Assembly (NCBI GenBank): GCA_019694155.1
Contig: JAIBCN010000207.1
Span: forward strand, 1-37,247
DNA from: Vicinamibacteria bacterium
GTDB lineage: Bacteria; Acidobacteriota; Vicinamibacteria; Fen-336; JAGNNV01
Length of the DNA: 37,247 nucleotides
Direction: 5' to 3'
In this document: one piece after another, positions 23,538 to 32,288 of the stretch
Numbering within the stretch: the first letter of the stretch is position 1
Layout: each line of letters opens with the position of its first letter
Notes under the pieces: generated by a model
Database searches by the model: none
What the model was told of the DNA's origin: nothing
The model's input: only the letters and a program-made list of their open reading frames with translations
Made by a program: the position numbers and the translations under genes

Positions 23538-26537
23538 TTACATGGATAGGGGTGCGAAAAGACGCATTTGCGCGGCCGCTCGAGCCCACTTCGGTGCGCG
23601 CCTGAGCTGTCTGAGCGCGCGGGATGGGGGCATGCCGGCGCCGACCTGGCGGAGAATCTCCACGAAAGCGGCCCCGTCCGAATCCTCGAGATCGTGGACG
23701 TAGCCGATGGCCGCGTGCGCGCCGCTGTCGAGAAACGGCAGGGCCAGGGAAAATCCGGACGCATTCTTCCCGGCATCGTCGGCCGAGCGACAGGCGGCGA
23801 GAACGACGAGGGAAACACTGGTGAGATCCGTGCCCCGGATGGCGTCGAGTGTGAGATCGCCCCGCTCATCGGGGCCCGTGAGGAACCGCGACCGTGACGG
23901 CCGGCGCGGGTCGAGTTTCGCGTGGGCGCCGATATAGAGGAAGCCCGCTCCGTGTGCGGCGCGCTGCCACTCGCGACCGTCGGGCGGCGACTCAACCCCG
24001 GCCCAGTTCAAGGCGCGGATCTCCGCGGCCTCGCGGGCCGCTCCCGGGAGACGGGGGGCCCTCCCTCCCGTTGCCGGGTCGCTGAGGATGACGATCCGGG
24101 ACGCGCCGCCTCGCGTGGCGGGAGGGCGCGCCATCGCGAATTCCATTGACGGAGCGAGGCTGAGATCGAAGGAGTCCGCCACGGCCTTCCGGTCCGCATA
24201 GGGGAGTTCCCCAAACGGCAGATTCCGCAGCCCCTCGCCGGGGACGACGACGAGGCGCCTGACTCCGGAGAGCCGCGGCCGCAGAGGTGCGATGAGGCGC
24301 GCGGACACCTGCCCGAGCGACTCGGCCGCGGCAGGCATCGGGGCAAGCGTGAACTGAGAGACGCCGGAGCTGCGAAGCACCCAGGCCGCGACGTGGGCCG
24401 GGGTTTCCAGATAGGCCACCACCGCCTCATCCGCGGCAAGCGCCCCGTCGGCCGGCTTCCACCGTTGGGTCGGGGAAGGGACACGATACGCGCGGGAGGC
24501 GACCGCCAGGGTCCCCTCCGCCGAGGCTCCGAGCTTCCACAGGCACTCGACGAGGTATCCATGGAGGCTGTGCGACCTTGAGGCGAGGGAGTAAGCGAGA
24601 TCAGGGGGAAGGTCCGGGCCGGCCTCGAGGGCTTTGAGGCCGGCTTCGAAGGCGACCGCGGCCTCGGAAAACCGTCCCTCCTCGGCGAGCAGTCGGCCCT
24701 CGTTGAGTCGCAGCAGGGGGAGTCGGAACCCGGCCTGGCGCGCCTGAGTGGTTTCAAGGCCCGCTCGCACCGCGGCCAGCGTCCCACCGGCAGCGCGGCT
24801 CACCGAAAGCTCGGCCCGCGCGACGCTCAGCTCGTGGGCCATGCGCTCGCGTGTCCCTGAATCGACGATCTTCGCCAGGAGGCCGTCCGCGCCCTTCAGG
24901 TCGGAGAGACCCGATTCCGGCGAGACCCGCTCCCTGGCCCGGGCGGTGTCGATGACCCATTGGAGCGGCAGGGATTCGGCGATGTCGGCGCGGGCGTCGG
25001 GGCGCCCCTCGTCCAGGAATGCCAGGGCAACTCGGGGTTGCTGTCTGCGCGCGGACTCCTGAGACGCGGAGACGAGCACCGCGAGACGCCGGGCGGGGTC
25101 GGTCAGGCGCGAGCGTCCTTCGAGCGACGTCAAGAGCGCTTCGCTGGCAAGAACATCGTTGCCGAGCTCGGTGAACGCCTCCGCCCGCATGAGGTCCATG
25201 TAGGGTACGAACTCCTGCTGCCCCGTCGACTCCAGCACGGCTCGGGCTTCGGTCAGCGTCTCGAGCGCCCGAGCCGAGTCTCCTTTCGAGACGAGCATGA
25301 TGCCAAGGGCCCAGAGGCTGCGGCCGAGAACGACGCGATAGCGCCCTCTTCGCAGTTCGGCGACAAGCCGCTCCTGATCGGCGACCGCGCGGGCCAGGTC
25401 CTTGTTCTGGAGCAGGGCGTTTCGCATGTATCTCGACCACAGCCGGACTATGCCGGGAGCGAACCGATCCGCCACGAGCGAATCGACCAGCGGTGCCGCG
25501 GCAGCGCGCTTCCTCGCCTCGTACAGCGTCCACGCCTCGCAGAGGGCCCGTACGCGCTCGCCCTCCCGACCCATGCGCTCCTTCACCAGATCGGTGTCGC
25601 TTTCGTCACCGGTAACTCGGGCGATGGAGCGCGCCAGATCAAGCGCGCGTTGGAGCGGGATCGCGTTCGAATCGAGAAGCAGTTCCGAGATGAGCACCCG
25701 GCGGGCGACCTCCACGCTCCCCCTCACCGCCGCGTCGACCTCCAGCGCCTCGCCGGAATCGAGAGCGCTCACCACTCGATCGCGCAGAATTCGCGCATCG
25801 CCGGGGGGGGAGATCGGCGCGCTCGCGCGCCTCTCGGCCTCTCCCCGCCACTCTTCGTCCGACTCCAACGCCGCGACTTCCTTCCACGCCCGCCGCGCTT
25901 CGCCCGCCAGGTGGAGACGTTCGAGGGCGAGCGCTCGATTGAACAACGCCTCGCGATTGCCGGGGTCCGCCTCGGCCGCCTGGGATGCATGTTCGAGCGC
26001 TGCCGGGAGGTCCTCGGCATGATCGGGCCGCTCCGCCCGTACCAGGTAGGAAGCGGCGAGGTCGGAGAGCGCCGTCGAATCGGAGTGGCCGGCGGCCTGG
26101 GCCTCTTTCGTGAGCGTCTCGAGAATTGCAATCGATTCATCGGCGCCACCCAGGAGGAGATGGGCCGCCGCGAGCGCGGTTCGATCGGTGAGGTTGAGTG
26201 AGGTCCCGAATCGGTCCTTCAGGTGAGCGCCCGCCGCCAGGAGCGCCCAGTCGCGTACCGGCCCCTGGGTGGGCGCGGACGAGCGTCCCGGAGGGGCCGC
26301 CCGCTGAATGTCGATCAACGGCCCGTAGCGGAACCCTCCCGCCAGCCTGGCCTCGAAGTATCGTTTTCTCCCAACCGCCTCAACCAACTCCCATCGCGGG
26401 TCGCGAGCGCGGCTCGACGATCTCCAGGCCGCCGCTCCTACCAGGGTCAGGAGGAGGAGGGCTCCGAGCACCCGGCGCCAGGCGCGCGGCCGGATGTGAT
26501 TCGCCGTCCCCGTCGCCGCCTTGAGCGTTACCCTCAT
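23538..26537 (-). CDS. Membrane-anchored TPR-CHAT caspase-like protease
   Basis: 999 residues from ATG 26535-26537; a GTG four codons upstream is possible, but the GGAGG abuts it. One membrane span at about residues 22-38 (RVLGALLLLTLVGAAAW) follows a basic N-terminus (RPRAWRR), predicting the rest outside the cytoplasm by the positive-inside rule. Residues about 95-650 contain TPR-like helical repeats (e.g. DLPAALEHASQAAEADPGNR). The C-terminal CHAT domain (about 690-990) has the caspase-type dyad: His872 in FLYIGAHAKLD and Cys916 in VVLAACRSAD. Upstream strands (RRLVVVPGEGLRNLPFGELP) and the GFSLALPFLDSGAHAAIG stretch are typical. CHAT proteases act in prokaryotic signalling, gas-vesicle or defence settings. 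First gene of a three- or four-gene operon. Confidence 0.92.
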   Translation of the reverse strand: MRVTLKAATGTANHIRPRAWRRVLGALLLLTLVGAAAWRSSSRARDPRWELVEAVGRKRYFEARLAGGFRYGPLIDIQRAAPPGRSSAPTQGPVRDWALLAAGAHLKDRFGTSLNLTDRTALAAAHLLLGGADESIAILETLTKEAQAAGHSDSTALSDLAASYLVRAERPDHAEDLPAALEHASQAAEADPGNREALFNRALALERLHLAGEARRAWKEVAALESDEEWRGEAERRASAPISPPGDARILRDRVVSALDSGEALEVDAAVRGSVEVARRVLISELLLDSNAIPLQRALDLARSIARVTGDESDTDLVKERMGREGERVRALCEAWTLYEARKRAAAAPLVDSLVADRFAPGIVRLWSRYMRNALLQNKDLARAVADQERLVAELRRGRYRVVLGRSLWALGIMLVSKGDSARALETLTEARAVLESTGQQEFVPYMDLMRAEAFTELGNDVLASEALLTSLEGRSRLTDPARRLAVLVSASQESARRQQPRVALAFLDEGRPDARADIAESLPLQWVIDTARARERVSPESGLSDLKGADGLLAKIVDSGTRERMAHELSVARAELSVSRAAGGTLAAVRAGLETTQARQAGFRLPLLRLNEGRLLAEEGRFSEAAVAFEAGLKALEAGPDLPPDLAYSLASRSHSLHGYLVECLWKLGASAEGTLAVASRAYRVPSPTQRWKPADGALAADEAVVAYLETPAHVAAWVLRSSGVSQFTLAPMPAAAESLGQVSARLIAPLRPRLSGVRRLVVVPGEGLRNLPFGELPYADRKAVADSFDLSLAPSMEFAMARPPATRGGASRIVILSDPATGGRAPRLPGAAREAAEIRALNWAGVESPPDGREWQRAAHGAGFLYIGAHAKLDPRRPSRSRFLTGPDERGDLTLDAIRGTDLTSVSLVVLAACRSADDAGKNASGFSLALPFLDSGAHAAIGYVHDLEDSDGAAFVEILRQVGAGMPPSRALRQLRRAPKWARAAAQMRLFAPLSM

Positions 26538-26828
26538 CTCCCGCGCCACCTCCGATCACGGACCAAGACCCGCCTCGAACTTGGACGGACGGAAACTCCG
26601 CAGTTTCGCCGCTCCTGCCGGATTCAACCATGCTTTCGGGGCCGAATGGCCGTTGGTGGTCCCGGTCTTGGTCCGGCTTCGATCCGTGCCCGGTGTCCCT
26701 GGCCATCTTCGTGCCGACTCTCGCGAGGGCGGGATCTTGGACGTTGTCTTCGAGGTCGGCGGGCGGCGAAGAAGCTGGACCGGCTTGTTGTTCGGACTAA
26801 CTGAGCTGGGGCGCCCGCTGCCCGTGCC
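26538..26828. other. Intergenic stretch upstream of the CHAT operon
   Basis: 291 bases between the CHAT gene start and the stop of the four-TM protein, both on the minus strand, so the CHAT operon promoter should be here. The one structure seen is a 12-base inverted repeat, CGGACCAAGACC (26559-26570) and GGTCTTGGTCCG (26664-26675), 93 bases apart. Two open frames cross the region, but neither has codon pattern or motifs that look real. Confidence 0.45.
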
Positions 26829-27239
26829 TCACTTCGGAGGCAGTTTCAGGGCGGCGTAGGCGAGGCGCAGCGCGGTCACCGCGCTCAGGATAATGGGCGC
26901 GGGAAAGAACCAGCGAATGGAGAGGACGGTCATGGCGATGAAAGCCAGGCTCATTCCACCGAGCAGAGACCTGGACGCTGCCGGCTCTCGCGCCATCAAC
27001 GGAACGATCTGATGCAGCAGAAACGCGCACAGGACCAGAAAGAGGGACAGGCTGTAACCCATCCCCTGATAGAAGTCATGGTGCGAGCGCTCCACTCCCA
27101 TGATGGGAAACACATATGCCTGGAGACGCTCGATGGCCGCGCGTTCCTGGTCGTCCCGGTACGCCGTGTTGAGCATTCCCGCGGTGTGGGCGAATGCAAA
27201 CAGCAGTGTGGCCGCCTGGGCCACGCGAATTGGAAGCAT
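26829..27239 (-). CDS. Four-TM membrane protein, LIC_13387-like
   Basis: 136 residues from ATG 27237-27239 (MLPIRVAQAATLLF), with GGAGAG five to six bases upstream. Four hydrophobic spans at about 5-23, 60-82, 91-108 and 112-130. The first span ends in AHTAGML and is followed by a short charged loop and SHHDFYQGMGYSLSLFL, a pattern I associate with small LIC_13387-type membrane proteins; the family has no known function. It is divergent from the secreted protein gene at 27465. Confidence 0.7.
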   Translation of the reverse strand: MLPIRVAQAATLLFAFAHTAGMLNTAYRDDQERAAIERLQAYVFPIMGVERSHHDFYQGMGYSLSLFLVLCAFLLHQIVPLMAREPAASRSLLGGMSLAFIAMTVLSIRWFFPAPIILSAVTALRLAYAALKLPPK

Positions 27240-27464
27240 GTGACTCTCCGTTCTGAACCAACCAGCGTCCGTTACGTTCGCGATTCTCTCGAGTCTATCG
27301 GCCCTCCGGCGCGTCGGGAGCGGTCTCTGTCTCACGTGCCCTCCGAATCGCCGCCGGTGGGCAGGACCGCGCCGACGGAGTCCTGTGTCGGAGAGCTTCC
27401 TCCCCAACCACGAGTGTGATCCTGCGCACGGCAGGCGGCCGCCGGCTGTGTTCTCGTCCGGAGC

Positions 27465-28778
27465 ATGGCGCTCCTCGCCGCGTGCGCGCTGCTCGTTCTG
27501 AGTCCTCCTCACCCTCAAACCCCAGGTATGCCACGACCAAGAGCAACCCTCACGATCGAAGGCGAAACGCACGCCGTCCGAAAGGCGACGATCGGGCTGC
27601 ACATCGCTGGTGAGGTGTGGGACGCGCGAAGCAAGAGCAGTCGTTACGAGCCGCGGCCGGCCGATGTGACCTACGGTCTCGAAGTGGAGGTCGACGATCG
27701 CTCGGGTGAAGATGGCGCGCCCGCGCCTCAGATCCAGAGCCTGCCGGTGCTGCGAGCGGCGGGGGGACGCCACCCGAGCCTGGCCCGGCTCGGGGAGCTT
27801 GTGGTGCAGGAGCTGGATGACGGCTACGACTGCGACGAATGGGATGCCTGGTTCGGCAACGACGCGCCTGGCCTGTGCGGCAACCGCGTGGTGTTCCAGG
27901 GCTGGGAGGGAAACGCCCTGCGTGTCCGCTGGGAGGCCCGCTACGACCAGGGAGGGCGAAGCCGCCCTTTCCTCTTCGAAGGCCTGGTCGATTTCACCGG
28001 CATCTACGTTCGTGTGAAGGAAGCCGAGGATGCCGATATCTTCCTGAAGGGGGCCTGGGGTGCGCAGGACCCGGGGACTCTCGACAAGCATGTCCTTGGG
28101 TGGACCGATCACGGCGCGGAGATGACCGCCGATCGGCGCTTCAGCTTCGCCGCCATCTACACCAGAAAAGGAGAGCCTCTGCCGGAGGGGTATCACGTGG
28201 GTGCGCTCACGAAGGCCGCCGCCACCGCCGAGCGCGAGGCCCGCCAGGCGCGATTCGCTGCGGCGTCCGCGGCGCGGGCGATTCCACGGATGCCGCCCGC
28301 CGCCAACCCGCACGGCGAGTCGGGACCGGCGCGGCGTCTGTTCGAAGGCCGAAAGCGCTTCTCCCTCGATGCGCCGGGAGACTGGGCGGACGTGTCGGCG
28401 CAGGACCAGGTCATCGCCCGGCTCGGCGGCATCTCATTGCGACGAGGCGTGAGCCCGAGCGAGGAGCATCTCAAGATCCTGGCCGTGGAGATGCTGATCG
28501 CCGATGACATCGCGGAATACGCGGATACTTCGACCGGGGCGTATGCAAGCATCTGGAAGGTCGAAGAGCGCGCTGAAGTCCGATTGTCGGGGGCCAGGGC
28601 CGAGCGGCTCGTGATCGAACAGAAGATCGGGGATGTGACGACGCGGCTGCTCAAGTATTTCGTCGCGCTCCCCGGAAAGAGCGTGGCGGTCATGACTTTC
28701 GCGGCGCCCGCGCCGGTGTTCGCTTCCCGGCTCGACGCCTATGAGGCGATCGTCCGCACGCTGGTGGTCGCCCCGTAG
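27465..28778 (+). CDS. Secreted protein of unknown function with PsbP/DUF1795-like C-terminus
   Basis: 437 residues. The N-terminus MALLAACALLVLSPPHPQTP looks like a short signal peptide; the ribosome site is weak (CCGGAG close to ATG). Residues about 28-260 form a beta-rich domain with a DDGYDCDEWDAW acidic patch and an NDAPGLCGN Cys pair. An Ala/Arg-rich helical linker (about 245-275) leads to a C-terminal domain of about 150 residues (RKRFSLDAPGDWADVS; SVAVMTFAAPAPVF) whose pattern resembles PsbP/DUF1795-type extracytoplasmic domains. Function unknown. Confidence 0.7.
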   Translation: MALLAACALLVLSPPHPQTPGMPRPRATLTIEGETHAVRKATIGLHIAGEVWDARSKSSRYEPRPADVTYGLEVEVDDRSGEDGAPAPQIQSLPVLRAAGGRHPSLARLGELVVQELDDGYDCDEWDAWFGNDAPGLCGNRVVFQGWEGNALRVRWEARYDQGGRSRPFLFEGLVDFTGIYVRVKEAEDADIFLKGAWGAQDPGTLDKHVLGWTDHGAEMTADRRFSFAAIYTRKGEPLPEGYHVGALTKAAATAEREARQARFAAASAARAIPRMPPAANPHGESGPARRLFEGRKRFSLDAPGDWADVSAQDQVIARLGGISLRRGVSPSEEHLKILAVEMLIADDIAEYADTSTGAYASIWKVEERAEVRLSGARAERLVIEQKIGDVTTRLLKYFVALPGKSVAVMTFAAPAPVFASRLDAYEAIVRTLVVAP

Positions 28779-28818
28779 CCGCCGGATTCGCAACGATCTC
28801 AGCCCGCGACAGCCGCGG

Positions 28819-29580
28819 TCAGCGAGAGGCGGCGATGATCGGCTGCCCGCGGCGAATTCTCGGCAGGAGCTGTTCCTCGGCGTCCAGCTCCGAAACGTCG
28901 GGGGCGACGATGTCCAGGTGGAGACGCTTCTTCAGAAGCTCGACGTCGCCGTCGTCGTTGAAGTAGTCCGCGTACGGAGACCGGGCGCCGAGGATTTCGA
29001 AGGCATGATCCTCGGAGATCACGAAGGGCGCTTCGACACCTCCCGCGAAGCGGACGAAACCGTCGTTGTAGCAGCCCACCACCGCGTCCTGGAACCGGGC
29101 AAGGCCGTCGAAGCGAAACTCGGCGCCGCCCGCGAACATGGCGCGAGCCTCCGTCGCGCCCAGGACGTACAGAAACGGTCCCCCATTCAGATTGGCATTG
29201 ATGATCGCGCCCGCCACGGTGAGCTTTCCCGTCACGATCAGGCCGACGGCGCCCGGAACGCTCGTGGCCGCCCGGTCGCCCGCGGCCCGGGGCCGGAGCG
29301 CTTCCACCCGCCTTCGTGCCGCGGCCCCGTCCACGAGCAGGTCGCCTTCGACGCGAAGGTCGCCATCGATGACCTCGATGGATCCGGGGAAGTCGGCTTT
29401 CGAGCCGAGGCTTCGGTAGGCCTCCAGGCGGTCGCGAAGCCGGAACCGCGCGACGGCCTCGGCTTCGGGGATGACCTTCGCCGGCTCCGTCTCCCCCATC
29501 GCGACAAAGGGCAGCGCCGCGAGCGTCAGGCCCAGCCAGCGCCTGGTCCATCCTCGAGCCCCGTGTGGATTCAGTCTCAT
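28819..29580 (-). CDS. Exported beta-helix-like protein
   Basis: 253 residues from ATG 29578-29580. The N-terminus (MRLNPHGARGWTRRWLGLTL ... VAMGETEP) is a signal peptide with a twin-Arg pair, ending near residue 29. The centre (about 65-190) is a run of short strands with regular Gly/Asp turns (IEVIDGDLRVEGDLLVDG; GLIVTGKLTVAGAIINANLN; EFRFDGLARFQDAVV), which suggests a beta-helix of the kind seen in polymer-forming or surface proteins. No catalytic motif. Convergent with the gene ending at 28778 and divergent from the mutase gene at 29650, with 69 bases between. Confidence 0.7.
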   Translation of the reverse strand: MRLNPHGARGWTRRWLGLTLAALPFVAMGETEPAKVIPEAEAVARFRLRDRLEAYRSLGSKADFPGSIEVIDGDLRVEGDLLVDGAAARRRVEALRPRAAGDRAATSVPGAVGLIVTGKLTVAGAIINANLNGGPFLYVLGATEARAMFAGGAEFRFDGLARFQDAVVGCYNDGFVRFAGGVEAPFVISEDHAFEILGARSPYADYFNDDGDVELLKKRLHLDIVAPDVSELDAEEQLLPRIRRGQPIIAASR

Positions 29581-29649
29581 TGCCGCGTCAAAGACTAACC
29601 GCTGCCGCTCGCCGGAGGTCCGAAACCCCGGGGCGCATAGACTTCCCTC

Positions 29650-31275
29650 GTGACTGACCCGCGCTGGCTGCAGTCCTACTCCGGGGTCCGCGCCACCCTC
29701 GGCGCGGGGCCGGATGTGAGCGAGGCCGATGCGACGTTCGCGTTTCGCCACGCCTACTGCTACGCCCTGTCCCGCCTGCAGGCGCACCCCGCGGCGAGCG
29801 CGCGCCTCGTGCTCGCCCGCGACCCCCGGCCGACCGGACTCGCCCTCGCCGTCGCCCAGACCCGCGGCCTCGGCAGCGCCTGCCGGGATCTCGGGGTGGC
29901 CCTCGACCTCGTCAATATCGGCGTCGTTTCCACTCCGGTGTGGCAGCACTCCGTTCGCCTCTTCGAGGCGCACGGCGGCGTGATGATTACGGCCAGCCAC
30001 AACCCGATCGACGACAACGGATGGAAGTACGCGACGGGCGTCGACAGTCTGGGCGGCGACCCGGCTCCACCCGGAGCCCTGCTCTCGGCCGCCGACATGG
30101 GCAGCCTCATCCGCGCCGCCAACGCGTTCAGGCCGGCGCCGACGCATACGGCGGTGAATCCGGAGCCGGACCTGGAGGCGCGGGAGCGCGCGATCGCGCG
30201 GTACCTCGCCTTCGTGGCAGAGTCCTACCGGACCCAGGCCGCGGGGGCGCGGGTGGTGATCGATCCGAACGGCGGCGCCGCTTCCCGCATCGCCGCGCGG
30301 GCGTTCCAGGCGCTGGGCGTGGAGCCCATCGTCATCAACGGTGAGGAGGGTGCCCCCGCGCATGAGATCGACGTCGAGCAGGTGCGGAGCGATGGCGTCC
30401 ATGTGCTGCGCGACCTCGGCGAGCGGGTGCGCGCGGAGGATGCGCTTTTCGGTCTCGCCTACGATTTCGACGCCGACCGGGGCAACCTGACGTATGTGGA
30501 CGCCGCGGGAGTGTCGCGCATTCCCTCGCCCCAGGCCGCGGCCGCCATCAACGCGGCCATCGCTCTGGCCGTGCATCGACGCAGCGGCGACCCGCGGCCC
30601 GCAGTGGTCGTGGCCTCGGACGCCACCTCGTGCCGCGTCCGGCGAATCGCCGCAGCCTTCGGAGCTTCCGTAGTGGAGGTGGAGACGGGAGAGATCAACG
30701 TGGTCACCGCCATGCGCGATCAGGAGCGCCGCGGCCTCCGGGCGGTGGTCGGGGTCGAAGGCCCGAACGGAGGGACGATCTTCGCCGGCACCACGTGCCG
30801 CGACGGCACTCTTGTCGGAGCAGGCGCGCTGCTCGCCGCCGCCGACCCGGATCTGCGCGCCATCATCTCGCAGACGCTGATCCCCGGACGCACGATGTCT
30901 CCGGGACTGTCGGGCTTCATTGAAGCCCTTCCCGTCCAGTCATCGTTCATGGAGAAGTGCGCGGCTCCCGCCGACTGGGCCGCCACGGTGACGGGACTGG
31001 ACGAGGAATTCCCGCGGCGCTTCGCCAAGGAACTGTCCCGGAGCTGGGAGCGTTTCGAGATCGTGTACTCGTACATCCGTGAGGTGGGCCCGGTGCGGCC
31101 GATGGCCCAGGGCTATGGCTGGAAGGCGCGCGTCTCTCGTCCCGGCGCCGAAGGCTTCCTCTGGATCCGCGGGTCGAAGACCGAAGCGGGCGTCGCGCGC
31201 CTGATCGGCGATGGGCCCGACGAAGCGTCCGCCCGGGCGCTCCTCGCCCTCGGCCGCCGGCTCCTCTCCGCCTGA
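29650..31275 (+). CDS. Phosphohexomutase (phosphoglucomutase/phosphomannomutase family)
   Basis: 541 residues, GTG start at 29650 (no in-frame ATG before the first conserved motif). Motifs in order: ITASHNPIDDNGWK with phospho-Ser116; the Mg-binding DFDADRG (Asp272, Asp274, Asp276); sugar-binding loop GVEGPNGGT in place of the common GEESGH; and C-terminal phosphate-binding RGSKTEAGVARLI in place of RxSGTEP. These four define the alpha-D-phosphohexomutase superfamily, which interconverts hexose 1- and 6-phosphates. The altered third and fourth loops leave the sugar (glucose, mannose or glucosamine) undecided. Cytosolic. Confidence 0.88.
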   Translation: MTDPRWLQSYSGVRATLGAGPDVSEADATFAFRHAYCYALSRLQAHPAASARLVLARDPRPTGLALAVAQTRGLGSACRDLGVALDLVNIGVVSTPVWQHSVRLFEAHGGVMITASHNPIDDNGWKYATGVDSLGGDPAPPGALLSAADMGSLIRAANAFRPAPTHTAVNPEPDLEARERAIARYLAFVAESYRTQAAGARVVIDPNGGAASRIAARAFQALGVEPIVINGEEGAPAHEIDVEQVRSDGVHVLRDLGERVRAEDALFGLAYDFDADRGNLTYVDAAGVSRIPSPQAAAAINAAIALAVHRRSGDPRPAVVVASDATSCRVRRIAAAFGASVVEVETGEINVVTAMRDQERRGLRAVVGVEGPNGGTIFAGTTCRDGTLVGAGALLAAADPDLRAIISQTLIPGRTMSPGLSGFIEALPVQSSFMEKCAAPADWAATVTGLDEEFPRRFAKELSRSWERFEIVYSYIREVGPVRPMAQGYGWKARVSRPGAEGFLWIRGSKTEAGVARLIGDGPDEASARALLALGRRLLSA

Positions 31276-31303
31276 TCCGCGCCCCCGACCCGCGGGTTCC
31301 AGG

Positions 31304-31552
31304 TCAGAGGATTAGCGCGGGCCGTTCCTGCTCCACCTTCCGCTTCCCGAGCTGCGTCCAGCAGAACTGGCAGACGTACTCGTAGAGCTCGCCGTCGGGA
31401 AGGATGAGAAGGAGCCGCTCGTCGACAGGCTGAGCACGCTGGCACCGCGGACAATAGAGGCTCGTGGCCCGGAAGGAGTCGAACTGCTTCGAATCTCCGG
31501 GAGGGGCGGGGCGTCGTGTCGTCACACTTTCATTCTCGCCGATCGGCGTCAC
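31304..31552 (-). CDS. Small zinc-ribbon protein
   Basis: 82 residues from GTG 31550-31552; a second in-frame GTG at 31525 is about equally likely, since neither has a good ribosome site. CPRC and CQFC (two CxxC pairs 27 residues apart) around a hydrophobic hairpin (RLLLILPDGELYEYV) form a rubredoxin-like zinc ribbon. No other domain. Possibly a nucleic-acid or protein-binding adaptor; function unknown. It reads in the same direction as the TMEM175 gene, 27 bases downstream of it. Confidence 0.7.
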   Translation of the reverse strand: MTPIGENESVTTRRPAPPGDSKQFDSFRATSLYCPRCQRAQPVDERLLLILPDGELYEYVCQFCWTQLGKRKVEQERPALIL

Positions 31553-31579
31553 GCGCCCCGAACCAGGCGCCCGCGGCGC

Positions 31580-32155
31580 CTACTCCGCGAGGACCTTCTC
31601 GATGCGGCGGTCCGGCACCAGCCAGAGGAGAGCGACGGCCGTGTAAAGCGCGCCGGCGAGGGCGGGCGCATAGAGGGCCAGCAGAATGGCGACCGCGTAG
31701 ATGAACACCGAGATCCGGCCCTTGAGGTCATCGCCGAGGGCCCGGGCGATCTTCGAGTCCGCGCCATGGTGGCTCGCCAGCGTCCGCGCGAGAATGAAGT
31801 ACGCGCAGCCCGCCATGAACAGGATGACTCCATAGAGCGCCACGGGCACCGGGGCGAAGTGGTTGTCACCCATCCAGGCGGTGACGAAGGGCACGAGGGA
31901 GAGCCAGAAGAGCAGGTGCAGATTCGCCCAGAGGATGCCGCCCGTCACCTTCGACGCGGCATGCAGCATGTGATGGTGGTTGTTCCAGTAGATGCCGATG
32001 TAGATGAAGCTCAGCAGGTAGCTCAGGAAGACGGGCAGCAGGGGAGTGAGGGCGTCGAGCCCGGCCCCGTGGGGCACCTTAAGCTCGAGGACCATGATGG
32101 TGATGATGATGGCGAGCACGCCATCGCTGAACGCTTCCAGCCGCCCCTTGCTCAT
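31580..32155 (-). CDS. TMEM175-family potassium channel
   Basis: 191 residues from ATG 32153-32155. It begins MSKGRLEAFSDGVLAIIITI: the R-x-x-x-F-S-D-G-V motif in the first membrane helix is the hallmark of TMEM175 (DUF1211). About six spans follow (near 8-28, 38-58, 72-92, 105-125, 150-168 and 170-186), with the YWNNHHHMLH loop common in the family. Bacterial members form tetrameric, weakly K+-selective channels. GGGAG lies about 11 bases upstream. Divergent from signal peptidase I. Confidence 0.9.
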   Translation of the reverse strand: MSKGRLEAFSDGVLAIIITIMVLELKVPHGAGLDALTPLLPVFLSYLLSFIYIGIYWNNHHHMLHAASKVTGGILWANLHLLFWLSLVPFVTAWMGDNHFAPVPVALYGVILFMAGCAYFILARTLASHHGADSKIARALGDDLKGRISVFIYAVAILLALYAPALAGALYTAVALLWLVPDRRIEKVLAE

Positions 32156-32288
32156 TCGCTTCGATTCTCCCGGGTTGAGCGGGGATTCTAGCGGCCGGCC
32201 GCGCGGGCGCCGCATCGCACGGGGACCTGATCTAATCTGTGGCGGTCGTTTGAAACCTTTGTCTTTCCCGGATCGTCTTCATACTCAC

